The notes: generated by a model from the sequence alone, not told the origin. Shown: positions 1 through 8,755, counted from the stretch's first letter. The stretch is DNA of 64,000 bases from Desulfovibrio sp. An276 (GCF_002159665.1 NZ_NFJC01000002.1:1-64000); one strand, 5' to 3'. Program-made: numbers and translations.

Positions 1-60
1 ACAGCCTGTGGAGAGGCTCCTTGCCTCGTTGAAGCGGAACCCGCCCAGGGATCAAGCTAG
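1..60 (+). CDS. tnpB: C-terminal tail of an IS605-family TnpB (partial, runs in from the left)
   Basis: Frame 1 from the first base reads TACGEAPCLVEAEPAQGSS followed by TAG. An ACGE stretch close to the stop is common in IS200/IS605 TnpB proteins, and the sequence just after it folds like the right end of such an element. TnpB is an RNA-guided nuclease that uses an omega RNA overlapping the 3' end of its own gene. Only the last 19 residues are in the window, so whether the upstream gene is intact cannot be judged. The call rests on the tail motif plus the adjacent hairpins. Confidence 0.55.
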   Translation, partial: TACGEAPCLVEAEPAQGSS

Positions 61-108
61 CTTGTTTCCGCTGGGAATCCTCCGCCTTTAGGCGGGGGAG
101 GATGTCAA
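27..108 (+). mobile_element. Right end of an IS200/IS605-type element with omega-RNA-like scaffold
   Basis: GCGGAA at 34-39 can pair with TTCCGC at 66-71, and CCCAG at 44-48 with CTGGG at 71-75. The two pairings cross, giving a possible pseudoknot. The perfect palindrome CAAGCTAGCTTG lies at 53-64. A GC-rich hairpin at 79-102 pairs TCCTCCGCC with GGCGG and the following GGGAGGA, and the element appears to end at TGTCAA near 108. Known omega RNAs end at the element's right end and take their guide from the flanking DNA, so bases from about 109 would be the guide. The exact boundary is inferred. Confidence 0.6.
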
Positions 109-373
109 GTTGGGCCAATCAGTGTCAATGTCCCGGGGCGATATTTTGCGGCAGAATGTGACGGCATTCACAAATACCTGACGCGTTGCAAAATTATCGG
201 GCAATGCCGCGTTATTGACCTTTTTGTGCGCAAGAAGCGTGCACTTGCCATTGCCCTTTCAAGCGTGTACAAGAGCGCAGCAACTTCATCAAAAATCCAC
301 ATTTTTGTCATTTTTCTCCCGGGCTTGCCCCTGAAGACAGGCAGGCGAAGGGACAGGCACCACGGACAAAACC
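109..373. other. Non-coding flank between the IS right end and the PTS gene
   Basis: I see no convincing gene here; short open frames lack a ribosome binding site and any recognisable motif. In many relatives PTS IIA, IIB and IIC genes precede IID. None is present here, so the IS insertion or an associated rearrangement may have separated them. Confidence 0.4.
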
Positions 374-1132
374 TTGAGCACCACCTTGCCCATGCGCGTT
401 GCGCTTACCTGTCTTGTGCGCACAGCTGCCATCAACGCTGCCATGACCGCCCGCGGCATGCAGCAGCTGGGGCTGCTCTACGTGCTTGCCCCGGCCCTGC
501 GCCATCTCTACCCGGACCGCGAGGATCGCAGGCGTGCCTTTGCCCGCTATGCCGAGCATAGTAACACGCATGCCTTCATGCTGCCAAGCTACGCAGGCCT
601 GCTCATTTCCCTGGAAATGCAGATAGCAGGCAAGGCCATACCCGAGGCCACCATCGCTACCCTGCGCCAGACCCTGGCAACCACATTGTCGGCCCTTGGG
701 GACGGCTTTTTCAGCGGAGCCTTGAGGACCACCTGGGCCCTTGCCACCATCTGCCTGTGCCTTGAGCAGCACTACGCCCTGGCTGCGGCCCTTGCGGCCC
801 TTTTGCTTGTCCTGCTCTTTGTCTTCCGCGTGGCAGGCTTTTTCTACTGTCTGCGTAACGGCATAGCCTCTCTCGGCTGGCTGAGACGCCTCGACATAAT
901 CAGCTGGACCGAGCGCATCAAGGTTTTCAATGCCCTGCTCATCGGCTTTACCCTGTGGCTCATGATGGCCGAGAACATGGCCTCATGGCCCTGGCAGGCC
1001 CAGACAGGACTCTTTCTCTTCATCCCCCTGGCCGCCTGGCTTGTGGGGCGCTGGCATGTTCCGAGACTCCTTTTGTGGACCCTGGCCCTGGGCTTCTTCA
1101 TCCTGGTCGATACTGGGCTTGTCCACTTCTAG
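374..1132 (+). CDS. Mannose/fructose/sorbose-family PTS IID component
   Basis: This is a 252-residue membrane subunit of a mannose-type phosphotransferase permease. The N-terminal part has the family pattern of an Arg/Thr-rich start, RGMQQLGLLYVLAPALR and a YPD turn, followed by an N-T-H motif (SNTHAFM). Hydrophobic segments lie near residues 130-160 and 190-250. The frame opens with TTG at 374; an ATG at 392 is the alternative and neither has a strong ribosome binding site, so the start is uncertain. It is followed by HPr and enzyme I genes. That order, in a genome where the IIA-IIC genes are not adjacent, suggests a signalling or reduced PTS rather than a full sugar permease, which is inference. 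Confidence 0.75.
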   Translation: MSTTLPMRVALTCLVRTAAINAAMTARGMQQLGLLYVLAPALRHLYPDREDRRRAFARYAEHSNTHAFMLPSYAGLLISLEMQIAGKAIPEATIATLRQTLATTLSALGDGFFSGALRTTWALATICLCLEQHYALAAALAALLLVLLFVFRVAGFFYCLRNGIASLGWLRRLDIISWTERIKVFNALLIGFTLWLMMAENMASWPWQAQTGLFLFIPLAAWLVGRWHVPRLLLWTLALGFFILVDTGLVHF

Positions 1133-1216
1133 GAACACAAGGGGACGCGCGAGGGGAAGGCCTCTCGCGGGATTTTCACAAACCAACACCATACAAGGCA
1201 AAGACGGAGGTCCGGC

Positions 1217-1507
1217 ATGTCGCTGGAGGATATAGAGATACTTCCCGAGGGAGCAAGGCTTACCCTGAGACTCATGATGGCCAACGGCCTGCACGCAAGG
1301 CCTGCAGCGCGCATCTCGAAGGAAGCGCAGCGCTATCGCTCCAGCATACGCATCATCTCCGAAAACGGCGAGGCGGACGCCAAGAGCATCCTGGACGTGC
1401 TTTCGCTTGCCATCCCCCACAACAGCCTCTGCACCCTTGAGGCAACTGGGCCGGACGCGAGGGAAGCCGTGGCCGCTGTGGGCACGATCTTCCTGCAGCA
1501 GGACTAG
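1217..1507 (+). CDS. ptsH: Phosphocarrier protein HPr
   Basis: This 96-residue protein is the small phosphocarrier of the PTS. It accepts phosphate from enzyme I on the active-site histidine, seen as His26 in NGLHARPAARI, and passes it to EII domains. The serine equivalent to the regulatory Ser46 of Gram-positive HPr is kept as Ser57 in ADAKSILDV. HPr proteins are usually about 85-90 residues; the extra length is an N-terminal extension of about ten residues. It lies between the IID gene and ptsI, 3 bases before the latter, so the two are almost certainly cotranscribed and translationally coupled. Confidence 0.93.
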   Translation: MSLEDIEILPEGARLTLRLMMANGLHARPAARISKEAQRYRSSIRIISENGEADAKSILDVLSLAIPHNSLCTLEATGPDAREAVAAVGTIFLQQD

Positions 1508-1510
1508 CCA

Positions 1511-3286
1511 ATGGCCAGAGCCCATCTTTTTGGCACGCCCGTGTCCCCGGGCATTGCCATAGGCACCATCCGCTTCCTGCACGTGGATACGGCTCCGGAA
1601 ATGCGGCGCATTCTTCCCTCCGAGGTGGAGGCGGAAAAGGCTCGCCTTCTGGAAGCCATGGAGGCCGTGCGCGAGGATCTGAAGACCGCCATGGGCAAGG
1701 TTCCTGCGGACATGCAGGAGTACCGCGAGATCATCGCGGCCCAGGTGGAGATGACGCGGGACCCCAAGCTTGTGAATTCCACCTGCCAGATGGTGGAAAG
1801 GGAGCTTGTTGGCGCAGCTTGGGCTCTGGACAATGTGGTGAACCAGCTTGTCGAGGTCTTTCGCAGCATAGACGACCCCTATCTGAAGGACAGGGCCCAG
1901 GATGTGCGCGTGGTGGGCATGCGCATCCTGAACCGCCTGAGCGGGGGAAGCCGGACCGAGGCCTCGGCCACGGATCTCATCCTGGCTGCAGAGGACGTGA
2001 GCCCTGCGGATATCATGGACCTTGACGTGCACAGCATACGCGGCATTGTCACCCGCGAGGGAGGCATTACCTCCCACACGGCCATACTGGCCAGGGGCAT
2101 GCACATCCCGGCTCTTGTGTGCGTCACAAATCTCCTTGTCGCTGCCCGCGACGGGGACACTGTCATCATCGACGGCCTTGGCGGCAATGTCCTCATTTCT
2201 CCCAACGAGGAGGACACGCAGGACTACAGCCGCAGGGAGAAGGCCTACGCTGCCTGGCAGGAAGCCACTCGCGACACTGCCCGCTGGCCTGCAGACACGA
2301 AGGACGCCCTGCGTGTGGGTGTCCTTGCCAACGTGGAGCACGCCCACGAGGCTGCGGAGCTTTCGAAGGTGGGGGCGGACGGCATAGGCCTCTACAGGAC
2401 GGAGTTCGCCTTCCTGAAGGAGACCCTGCCAAGCGAGGAAGAGCTTTTCGAGGAGTATGCGACCGTGGTGCGCAACGCTCCGGGACAGGTGGTCATCCGT
2501 ACCCTGGACATAGGCGGCGACAAGCTGACCAGGGCCCAGGAGGCTCTTCGCGAGGCAAATCCTGCCCTTGGCCTGCGCGGCGTGCGCTTTACCCTCCACA
2601 ACCAGGACATTTTCAAAAGCCAGCTGCGGGCGCTCTTGCGTGCTGCTGCGGTGTCTCCCGAGAAGGGGACGCTGCGGCTCCTTTTGCCCATGATCTCCAT
2701 GGTGGAGGAGGTGCGGGCAGTGAAGCGCCTCTTGCAGGAAGTGGATCAGGAGCTTTCCATGCGGGGCATTGCCCACGCAAAGAATATTCCCCTGGGCGTC
2801 ATGATCGAGACCCCTGCGGCTGTCTTCATCACGGATCAGCTGGCAAGGGAGTGCGACTTCTTCAGCATAGGAACAAACGACCTTATCCACTATCTCATGG
2901 CCATTGACCGCAACAACATGCGCGTTGCCTACCTTGCGGAGGCCATGCACCCTGCGGTTATCCGTTCGCTCAAGCGCATCATCGACACGGGCCACAGGGA
3001 GGGTTTGAGCGTGAGCGCCTGCGGGGAGCTCTCGTCCGATCCCTTCGGGGTTGTGCTCATGCTCGGCATGGGCATAGATGCCCTGTCGGTCTCGCCGCCC
3101 TTCCTGCCAGGCATAAAGCACCTCATCCGTCAGCTGGACGCCCAGGATTGCACGGAGCTCGCCACACAGGTTCTTTTGAGCAGCGACATCCAGGCCTGCA
3201 AGCATCTGGTGAACGAGATGCTGCAAAAGGTGTTGGGCCACGAGCTGGCCTTCCTCACCTCCTCGGTCATGGGAACCCGGGCCTGA
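1511..3286 (+). CDS. ptsI: PTS enzyme I (phosphoenolpyruvate-protein phosphotransferase)
   Basis: This 591-residue cytoplasmic enzyme takes phosphate from phosphoenolpyruvate and hands it to HPr. The swivelling phosphohistidine domain shows GGITSHTAILARG with catalytic His189. The C-terminal PEP-binding barrel shows GLYRTEFAFL, an IGTNDL segment and the active-site Cys504 in SVSACGELSSDP, matching Cys502 of the E. coli enzyme. Length is normal for the family. It follows ptsH directly. No frameshift or missing catalytic residue is visible, so the general phosphoryl-transfer chain appears functional. Confidence 0.95.
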   Translation: MARAHLFGTPVSPGIAIGTIRFLHVDTAPEMRRILPSEVEAEKARLLEAMEAVREDLKTAMGKVPADMQEYREIIAAQVEMTRDPKLVNSTCQMVERELVGAAWALDNVVNQLVEVFRSIDDPYLKDRAQDVRVVGMRILNRLSGGSRTEASATDLILAAEDVSPADIMDLDVHSIRGIVTREGGITSHTAILARGMHIPALVCVTNLLVAARDGDTVIIDGLGGNVLISPNEEDTQDYSRREKAYAAWQEATRDTARWPADTKDALRVGVLANVEHAHEAAELSKVGADGIGLYRTEFAFLKETLPSEEELFEEYATVVRNAPGQVVIRTLDIGGDKLTRAQEALREANPALGLRGVRFTLHNQDIFKSQLRALLRAAAVSPEKGTLRLLLPMISMVEEVRAVKRLLQEVDQELSMRGIAHAKNIPLGVMIETPAAVFITDQLARECDFFSIGTNDLIHYLMAIDRNNMRVAYLAEAMHPAVIRSLKRIIDTGHREGLSVSACGELSSDPFGVVLMLGMGIDALSVSPPFLPGIKHLIRQLDAQDCTELATQVLLSSDIQACKHLVNEMLQKVLGHELAFLTSSVMGTRA

Positions 3287-3379
3287 CATCCGGGCAAGGT
3301 TTGCAAAAACAGGGAACAACAAGAAAAAACAAGGGAGGACGCGTCCTGTCCCTGTCAGGGCATGGGCGCTATAGATACA

Positions 3380-3847
3380 ATGAGCAAGAAAGCCAAGAAG
3401 CAGCCACAGGGAACGGTTGCAGTCAACAAGAAGGCCCGTCATCTCTACGAGCTCTCGGACTTTATCGAGGCTGGCATTTCCCTCACTGGTCCGGAGGTCA
3501 AGAGCATACGCAAGGGCCAGGTGAACTTTCAGGACTCCTATGTGGAGTTTCGCAAGGGCTCTGCCTTTCTCGTCTCCCTGCACATTGCCCCTTATGAGAA
3601 CGCGGGCTACGTGGAGCAGGATCCGGACCGTGACCGCAGGCTGCTCTTGCACGCAAGGGAAATAGCAAGGTACGCTGCAGCAGTGGAGCAGAAGGGCCTG
3701 ACCGTGGTGCCAGTGAAGGTGTATTTCCACCACGGCAAGGTGAAGGTGGAGATAGCGCTTGGTCGCGGCAAGAAGCTCTTCGACAAGAGGGAGAGCCTGA
3801 AGCAGCGTGCAATCGAGCGCGACGCGGCAAGGGGCGAGCAGTACTAG
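3380..3847 (+). CDS. smpB: SsrA-binding protein SmpB
   Basis: SmpB binds tmRNA and delivers it to ribosomes stalled on broken messages (trans-translation). The 155-residue protein has the expected pattern: a short basic N-terminus, NKKARHLYE, LTGPEVKSIRKGQ, and a basic C-terminal tail with KKLFDKRESLKQR. An in-frame ATG six codons upstream at 3362 also exists. I chose 3380 because SmpB proteins normally begin with a short Lys-rich stretch just before the NRKARHDY-like motif. The 3' flank to about 4100 was scanned for tmRNA and none was recognised. Confidence 0.93.
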   Translation: MSKKAKKQPQGTVAVNKKARHLYELSDFIEAGISLTGPEVKSIRKGQVNFQDSYVEFRKGSAFLVSLHIAPYENAGYVEQDPDRDRRLLLHAREIARYAAAVEQKGLTVVPVKVYFHHGKVKVEIALGRGKKLFDKRESLKQRAIERDAARGEQY

Positions 3848-4102
3848 GCTCAAGCCTAAGGCCCATGCCATGATTGGGCAAGTTTTTGGCAGACCTGTCT
3901 TTGCCCTGCAAAGGGTGTTTCGGATACACTATGCATTGTCGTGAAAGCCTGCAAAAACAGGCTTTCTTCGCGGCATTCGGGGGCATGGGACCTAGCGTTT
4001 CACTGCTTTCCGGGCCCGATTTTCGGGAAGACCGATTCCGTGGGAACAGCGTGCGATCCGGGCGGAACAGGCACATATGACAAGGACACAAAGGAGCAAG
4101 CC

Positions 4103-5056
4103 ATGGGCATGGACAGAAGAGATTTCCTGAAAGGCAGTGCGGCAGTGGCGGGTCTTGCAGCCACAGGGGCGCTTCCAAAGGTGGCGCAGGCAGCAGACGC
4201 CAAGCCGAAGGTCTATTACACGAAGGATCTGAGCGCCGAGAGCCTCCTGAAGATGTACAGCCTCGTGAACCGGAACATCACGGGCAGGATTGCCGTGAAG
4301 GTGCATACGGGCGAGCCCAATGGGCCGAACATTCTGCCCAGGGAGTGGGTGAAGGCCTTTTTGCAGAACGTGCCCAACAGCACGGTTGTGGAATGCAACG
4401 TGCTCTACGAGAGCCCCCGCAAGACCACTGCCGGGCACCGCAAGACGCTTGAGACCAATGGCTGGAACTTCACCAAAGTGGACATCATGGACGAGGACGG
4501 CGACGCAAACCTGCCCGTGAAGGGTGGCAAGTGGCTGAAGGAGCTTGCAGTCGGCAAGCATCTTCTGAATTACGACAGCCTTGTGGCCCTGACCCACTTC
4601 AAGGGGCACACCATGGGCGGTTTTGGCGGCTCCCTCAAGAACATTTCCATTGGCTGCGCCTCCGGCAGGGTTGGCAAGGAGCAGCTGCACAGGGAAGGCG
4701 GCAAGCTTTGGTCCGGCGGCCCCAACTTCATGGAACGCATGGCAGAGGGCGGCAAGGCCATAACCGATCACTTTGGCCAGCGCATCACCTATGTGAATGT
4801 CCTGCGCAAGATGTCCGTCAGCTGCGACTGCGAGGGTGTGGCCGCAGAGCCTGTGCGCCTGCCTGACCTTGGCATCCTGGCCTCCACGGACATTCTGGCC
4901 ATCGACAAGGCTTCCGTGGACCTCATCTACAGCCTGCCGGAAAAGACCCGCGCCCACATGGTGGAGAGAATCGAAAGCCGCTCGGGCTTGCGGCAGCTCA
5001 GCTACATGAAGGAACTTGGCATGGGCAGCGACGACTACGAGCTCGTGGAAGTCTAG
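4103..5056 (+). CDS. Tat-exported DUF362 domain protein
   Basis: This 318-residue protein belongs to the DUF362 family, whose biochemical role is not established. It begins with a twin-arginine signal (DRRDFLKG, then an Ala/Gly-rich stretch ending AQAADA near residue 32), so it is probably folded in the cytoplasm and exported with a cofactor. Central motifs are KVHTGEPNGPN, a conserved FKGHTMGGFGGSLKNISIGC segment and a Cys pair (SCDCEG). The start at 4103 is supported by AAGGAG seven bases upstream; the frame stays open further upstream without a ribosome binding site. A strong hairpin follows the stop. It stands alone, so context gives no further hint. Confidence 0.82.
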   Translation: MGMDRRDFLKGSAAVAGLAATGALPKVAQAADAKPKVYYTKDLSAESLLKMYSLVNRNITGRIAVKVHTGEPNGPNILPREWVKAFLQNVPNSTVVECNVLYESPRKTTAGHRKTLETNGWNFTKVDIMDEDGDANLPVKGGKWLKELAVGKHLLNYDSLVALTHFKGHTMGGFGGSLKNISIGCASGRVGKEQLHREGGKLWSGGPNFMERMAEGGKAITDHFGQRITYVNVLRKMSVSCDCEGVAAEPVRLPDLGILASTDILAIDKASVDLIYSLPEKTRAHMVERIESRSGLRQLSYMKELGMGSDDYELVEV

Positions 5057-5078
5057 CCTTCTGGAAATTTTGAAAAAA

Positions 5079-5110
5079 GTGCCCCGGATCCTGAAATATG
5101 TCCGGGGCAC
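5079..5110. terminator. Bidirectional hairpin terminator
   Basis: GTGCCCCGGA and TCCGGGGCAC form a perfect 10-bp stem around a 12-base loop. An A-run lies on the left and a short T-rich run on the right. It sits between the convergent DUF362 gene and the small gene at 5138-5317. Confidence 0.8.
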
Positions 5111-5137
5111 TCTTGTATGCAGCGTGAGGGTGCAGCG

Positions 5138-5317
5138 CTATTTGCTGCCTTCCTCGGCAAGAAGGCGGGCCAGGGAATCGCTTTCAATGGGTGTCAGGTT
5201 GAAGCGCATGCCTGCCTCGTCGATCAGGGTGTGCAGATCCGCGTTTGGACGCTCCCTTTTTTCTTCGAGAATGTATTTGGCGGCTTCGCGGACCTTGTTG
5301 GTAGGGGTAATGGGCAT
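5138..5317 (-). CDS. Small conserved-looking protein of unknown function
   Basis: This is a 59-residue soluble, mostly helical protein starting MPITPTNKVREAAKYILEE and ending LLAEEGSK. The start at 5317 is chosen because GGAG lies eight bases upstream; the frame continues upstream into repeat sequence without another good start. It contains a predicted helix around residues 5-17 and a short C-terminal helix with LTPIESDSLARLL. I do not recognise a family. It is convergent with the DUF362 gene, sharing the terminator at 5079-5110. Confidence 0.55.
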   Translation of the reverse strand: MPITPTNKVREAAKYILEEKRERPNADLHTLIDEAGMRFNLTPIESDSLARLLAEEGSK

Positions 5318-5390
5318 ATGAGAAACTCCAGTCTTGTGGGGGTGTTCACTGTCGGACAAAGGTGCCAGAAGGTACAGAATATACAGGGCA

Positions 5391-5525
5391 CAGCCCAGGG
5401 AAGGGGCGCAGTCCAATCATTCCCGCAAGGGGAACCCCTGGCGCTATCTCGGGCCTGGGCTGGCCCTGTTGAGACAGGCTAGTCGCAACGGGGAAGGGAA
5501 GCAAGCAAAATCTGTTCAGGCAGGG
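5391..5525. repeat. Dispersed structured repeat, copy 1
   Basis: This is one of three copies of a repeat of about 130-150 bp; the others are near 8820 and 9134. A shared core runs from AAGGGGCGCAGTCCAATCAT to CTATCTCGGGCC. Here the outer arms are CAGCCCAGG and CCTGGGCTG, which pair with each other but differ in sequence from the arms of copies 2 and 3. A second conserved block beginning GCAACGGGGAAGG follows. It lies just beyond the stop of the minus-strand ATPase gene. Confidence 0.7.
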
Positions 5526-5542
5526 CAGACCTTGTGACCGCA

Positions 5543-7309
5543 TCACGGCCGCTTCACGAAAATGGCCCTGGTGGCACAACTCTTCCTGCAAAAGGCTACG
5601 CTCCAGTGAAGGACTGTCGTGATGTCCGGATTGTCCACAAGATCGACATTGTACCGCCTCTCCTCAATCTGCTCCAGGCCCTTCTTCACAAGGGCAGCAA
5701 GATCCTCCTTCTCGTTGTCCGTGCGCTTCACCTCCATGACAAGGGCTCTCTGACCGTCAATGACCATGATGTCGAAACATCCCCTGCCAATTACCCTGCT
5801 CAGGGTGTCCGGGTACCAGGACAGGAGAAAGCCCGTCAGCATGGCGTGACAGGCGTTGTCACAGGGCGCATTCTCCTCGATATCCCCTGTATCCTCATTG
5901 TTTGTGTCTTTGGCATCGGCGCCCTTTTTTCTGCAGGCAAGATTGTGGCTTTCGAGTTTCTCCACCAAGATGTCCAGAAGCTGCACAAGTCTTTCTGCAT
6001 CACCCTCCCAAAGGGCAATATCGAGCTCTCCCAATTGCCTCATGTTGGCAATGGACTGAAACCAGACGGCGTAGCCCCTGGCAAAGGCATTGCGTATGTC
6101 CTGGTTGGGAATGGCAAGCGCCATTTCACCACGGGCTGCCCTGGGCCTTGCTCCGCTTTGCAGCATTTGGGCTTCGGAGGCCCTCGTCAGATATCCGGAC
6201 AGATAGAGCAGGGACCAGTTGCTGTTCTTCCAGGCCTTTTGTGGTGAAAATACGGTTCCAATTTTCCTCACTACGCAGCCGCCGGCAAGCAGGACGAAAA
6301 TATCATCTGCCTGTTCGGGTATCTGGCTTGCGACGAACCTTTCGACAAACCCGCTCGCACCACTGCGCACCCAGTAGGGCAGAGGTCTTGTCCCGGGATC
6401 TTTCTGGGCATCTGCGACATGGTTCATGGTGCTCCAGGGACAGTAGATTTCCTGATTCTTCCCAAGGCAATAGCCGCCGTACCATGCCCTGACCTCATCC
6501 CCTTTGCCGGAGAGTCCCGCATCCTGCAAAAGCCTGTCCACCTCGATCTGAGTGAAGCCAAAGATCTCCGCATAGTCCGGGTCCGAGATTCCGTAGCATT
6601 TGAGATTGTTGAGGCCGCCATAGTCGTCCGCCAGGGAAATACGCACACAGCCCGTGAGAACCGCGAACATGAGGTTTTCGTTTGTTTTCAGGGCAGAAGA
6701 GAGAAAACCTCTCATGAAATCTGCCATTTCTGTAGCGTATCCCTGCCTTGCGGCCTTTGTCAGGGGCGCGTCGTATTCGTCTATCAGAACAATGGCCGGC
6801 TTTTGGTAGTATTTGTTCAGGACGCTGGTCAGAATTTCGAGGGAAACCTCGAGGAGCGCCTCTGTTGCCCGCATGTTGATGATATCCTCAAAGGCTCTTC
6901 TGTCCCTGGTCCATATTTTGTCGCAAGACAGTATCTCCTCGTGAAGCCCGAAAAGACGCATCATGCGAAGATTCAGCATTTCCAGGGCTTCAGCGAAGTT
7001 TGCTCCTTCCACATCCTTTAGAGACAGGAAGATGACAGGATACTTGTTCATCCATTCCTTGCACAGTGCTTCGTTTGCAGAAACCTTGAGCCCGGCAAAA
7101 AGATCACGACTGTCCTTGGTGATGTCAAAGAACTCAGCCAGCATGGACAGGAAGAGCGTTTTGCCAAAGCGCCTCGGACGCGTGAAGAGATACGCTGCCT
7201 CTCCCTGGTCGATCAGCTCCTCAATGAAGCCGGTTTTGTCAACATAGTAGCAGTTGCTGCTGCGGTACTGTGCAAAGAGATCGATGCTTGTGGCGATATT
7301 GACTGCCAT
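5543..7309 (-). CDS. AAA+ ATPase with C-terminal PD-(D/E)XK nuclease-like domain (DUF1703 type)
   Basis: This 588-residue protein has an N-terminal AAA-like ATPase domain: Walker A RPRRFGKT at residues 44-51 and Walker B AIVLIDEYDAPL near 175. Its C-terminal module has the PD-(D/E)XK pattern, with Asp513 in CFDIMV and Glu526/Lys528 in ALVMEVK. The family is abundant, often in many copies, in anaerobic bacteria. Its function is unproven; nuclease activity is inferred from the motif only. It is divergent from a second AAA+ gene at 7547 with a shared 237-base intergenic region, and copy 1 of a structured repeat lies after its stop. All key residues appear intact. Confidence 0.85.
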   Translation of the reverse strand: MAVNIATSIDLFAQYRSSNCYYVDKTGFIEELIDQGEAAYLFTRPRRFGKTLFLSMLAEFFDITKDSRDLFAGLKVSANEALCKEWMNKYPVIFLSLKDVEGANFAEALEMLNLRMMRLFGLHEEILSCDKIWTRDRRAFEDIINMRATEALLEVSLEILTSVLNKYYQKPAIVLIDEYDAPLTKAARQGYATEMADFMRGFLSSALKTNENLMFAVLTGCVRISLADDYGGLNNLKCYGISDPDYAEIFGFTQIEVDRLLQDAGLSGKGDEVRAWYGGYCLGKNQEIYCPWSTMNHVADAQKDPGTRPLPYWVRSGASGFVERFVASQIPEQADDIFVLLAGGCVVRKIGTVFSPQKAWKNSNWSLLYLSGYLTRASEAQMLQSGARPRAARGEMALAIPNQDIRNAFARGYAVWFQSIANMRQLGELDIALWEGDAERLVQLLDILVEKLESHNLACRKKGADAKDTNNEDTGDIEENAPCDNACHAMLTGFLLSWYPDTLSRVIGRGCFDIMVIDGQRALVMEVKRTDNEKEDLAALVKKGLEQIEERRYNVDLVDNPDITTVLHWSVAFCRKSCATRAIFVKRP

Positions 7310-7477
7310 GACGTACTCCGTGGTGTCCCCGGCATGTCCTCAAAACAAGGGCGCAGTGCAATCCCCGGGAAGGAGAATCTTCGCAACTTGAAGGCGGACA
7401 GGCTCAGCCGGCAGCACCTTGGACGGATACCCAAAAGTATTTTCCCTGTTGAAGGAAAAAAACTGGATACATTGACA

Positions 7478-7504
7478 GTTTTTACTGAAAATAAGTAAAA
7501 ACTT
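7478..7504. promoter_or_regulatory. Inverted repeat in the divergent promoter region
   Basis: AGTTTTTACT and AGTAAAAACT form a perfect 10-bp inverted repeat with a 7-base spacer in the AT-rich region just before the gene at 7547. TTGACA (7473-7478) touches its left arm and TATAAA lies at 7506-7511, but their 27-base spacing does not fit one sigma-70 promoter. An operator role is inferred from position and symmetry. Confidence 0.45.
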
Positions 7505-7546
7505 TATAAAACAACTGTTTTCTTTCTTCAGGCAAGGAGAAACTCC

Positions 7547-8755
7547 ATGATCCCCAGACCCCTGTATCTGAATGCTCTGCGATCCTTGCGCAACGTCCCT
7601 CTTGTGAAGATCTTGGCCGGTGTCCGGCGTTGTGGCAAGTCCACCATTCTTGCCATGCTCCGCGAGGAGCTGATTGCCAGTGGCATTCCGGAAGAGCGCA
7701 TCCTCGCGAGAACCTATACGTCCGAGGATATCGACCATGCCCTGGACGACAGAAAGATGTATCTGGACATCCGGGAGCGGATGAAGGGCAGGGGCTTTTG
7801 CTACCTGCTCTTGGACGAAGTGCAGGAGATTGAAAACTGGGAGAAGGCCATCAACAGTCTGCTGGAAGAGGGCAACGCGGACATCTATGTGACAGGTTCC
7901 AACTCCAGACTGATGGCCAGCGAGATTTCTACCTATCTCTCTGGTCGCTATGTTTCCATACCAGTCTATCCCCTCTCCCTTGGCGAATACCAGGACTTCA
8001 GGGCTGCCGGGCAGACCTCTCCGGCAGATCCCGGAAAACTGTTCGACGCCTATTTGCGCATGGGCGGATTTCCTGTCATTGCCGCCCACAACTTCGATTT
8101 CCAGACCGTCTACCAGATCGTGGAAGGCATCCTTGCCTCTGTCGTGGAACACGACATTGCGAGGCGCCACAATATCGCCAACTACGATTTGTTCACCAGA
8201 GTGGTGAAATACGTTCTGGAAAACGTGGGCAAGACCTTTTCTGCCAATGCAATTGTGAAGTTTCTCAAGGGTGAGGGACGCTCCCTGACTGTGGAGTCCA
8301 TCTACAACTACCTTTCATGGCTGGAAAAGGCCTTTGTCGTACACCGTTGCCCCAGGTATGATTTGCAAAGGAAATCCGTTCTGAAGACGCAGGAAAAGTT
8401 TTTTGTGGTGGATCCCGCTTTCAAGTACTGCAGGCTTGGCTTCGACAGGAAATCGATTGCCTCCATGCTGGAAAACATCGTCTATCTCGAGCTGAAGCGA
8501 AGGAGGTACGACGTGTACATTGGCAAGGACGGCACAAGGGAGGTGGATTTTGTTGCCGTGCAAAGGGACGAGCGCATCTATGTGCAGGTTTGCCGACAGT
8601 TGCCCGAAGATTCCGACAGGGAGACTGCCAACCTTCTGGCAATCAGGGACCAGTATCCCAAGTATGTTGTGACCATGGAAAATCTGCCCGCGTACAACGA
8701 AAGGGGTGTGCGGATCATGCACATCGCGGACTTTCTCCTGCAGGAGAAATGGTAG
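7547..8755 (+). CDS. ATP-binding protein of the AAA_14/DUF4143 family
   Basis: This is a 402-residue protein with Walker A GVRRCGKST at residues 25-33, Walker B CYLLLDEVQEIENW near residue 85 and a conserved GSNSRLM sensor-like segment. A C-terminal DUF4143-type region carries TREVDFVA, resembling the nuclease-like fold core seen in this family. These proteins are widespread and multicopy in anaerobes; their role is not established. The start is supported by AGGAGAAACTCC upstream of ATG. It is divergent from the other ATPase gene, and copy 2 of the structured repeat lies just after its stop. The same gene-then-repeat arrangement therefore occurs on both sides. Confidence 0.87.
   Translation: MIPRPLYLNALRSLRNVPLVKILAGVRRCGKSTILAMLREELIASGIPEERILARTYTSEDIDHALDDRKMYLDIRERMKGRGFCYLLLDEVQEIENWEKAINSLLEEGNADIYVTGSNSRLMASEISTYLSGRYVSIPVYPLSLGEYQDFRAAGQTSPADPGKLFDAYLRMGGFPVIAAHNFDFQTVYQIVEGILASVVEHDIARRHNIANYDLFTRVVKYVLENVGKTFSANAIVKFLKGEGRSLTVESIYNYLSWLEKAFVVHRCPRYDLQRKSVLKTQEKFFVVDPAFKYCRLGFDRKSIASMLENIVYLELKRRRYDVYIGKDGTREVDFVAVQRDERIYVQVCRQLPEDSDRETANLLAIRDQYPKYVVTMENLPAYNERGVRIMHIADFLLQEKW

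Noticed and set aside
983..3871. A 962-codon open frame on the strand opposite the PTS and smpB genes
   Set aside because: It mirrors genuine genes with clear motifs on the plus strand. Strong third-position GC bias keeps antisense frames open; the product has no recognisable motif.
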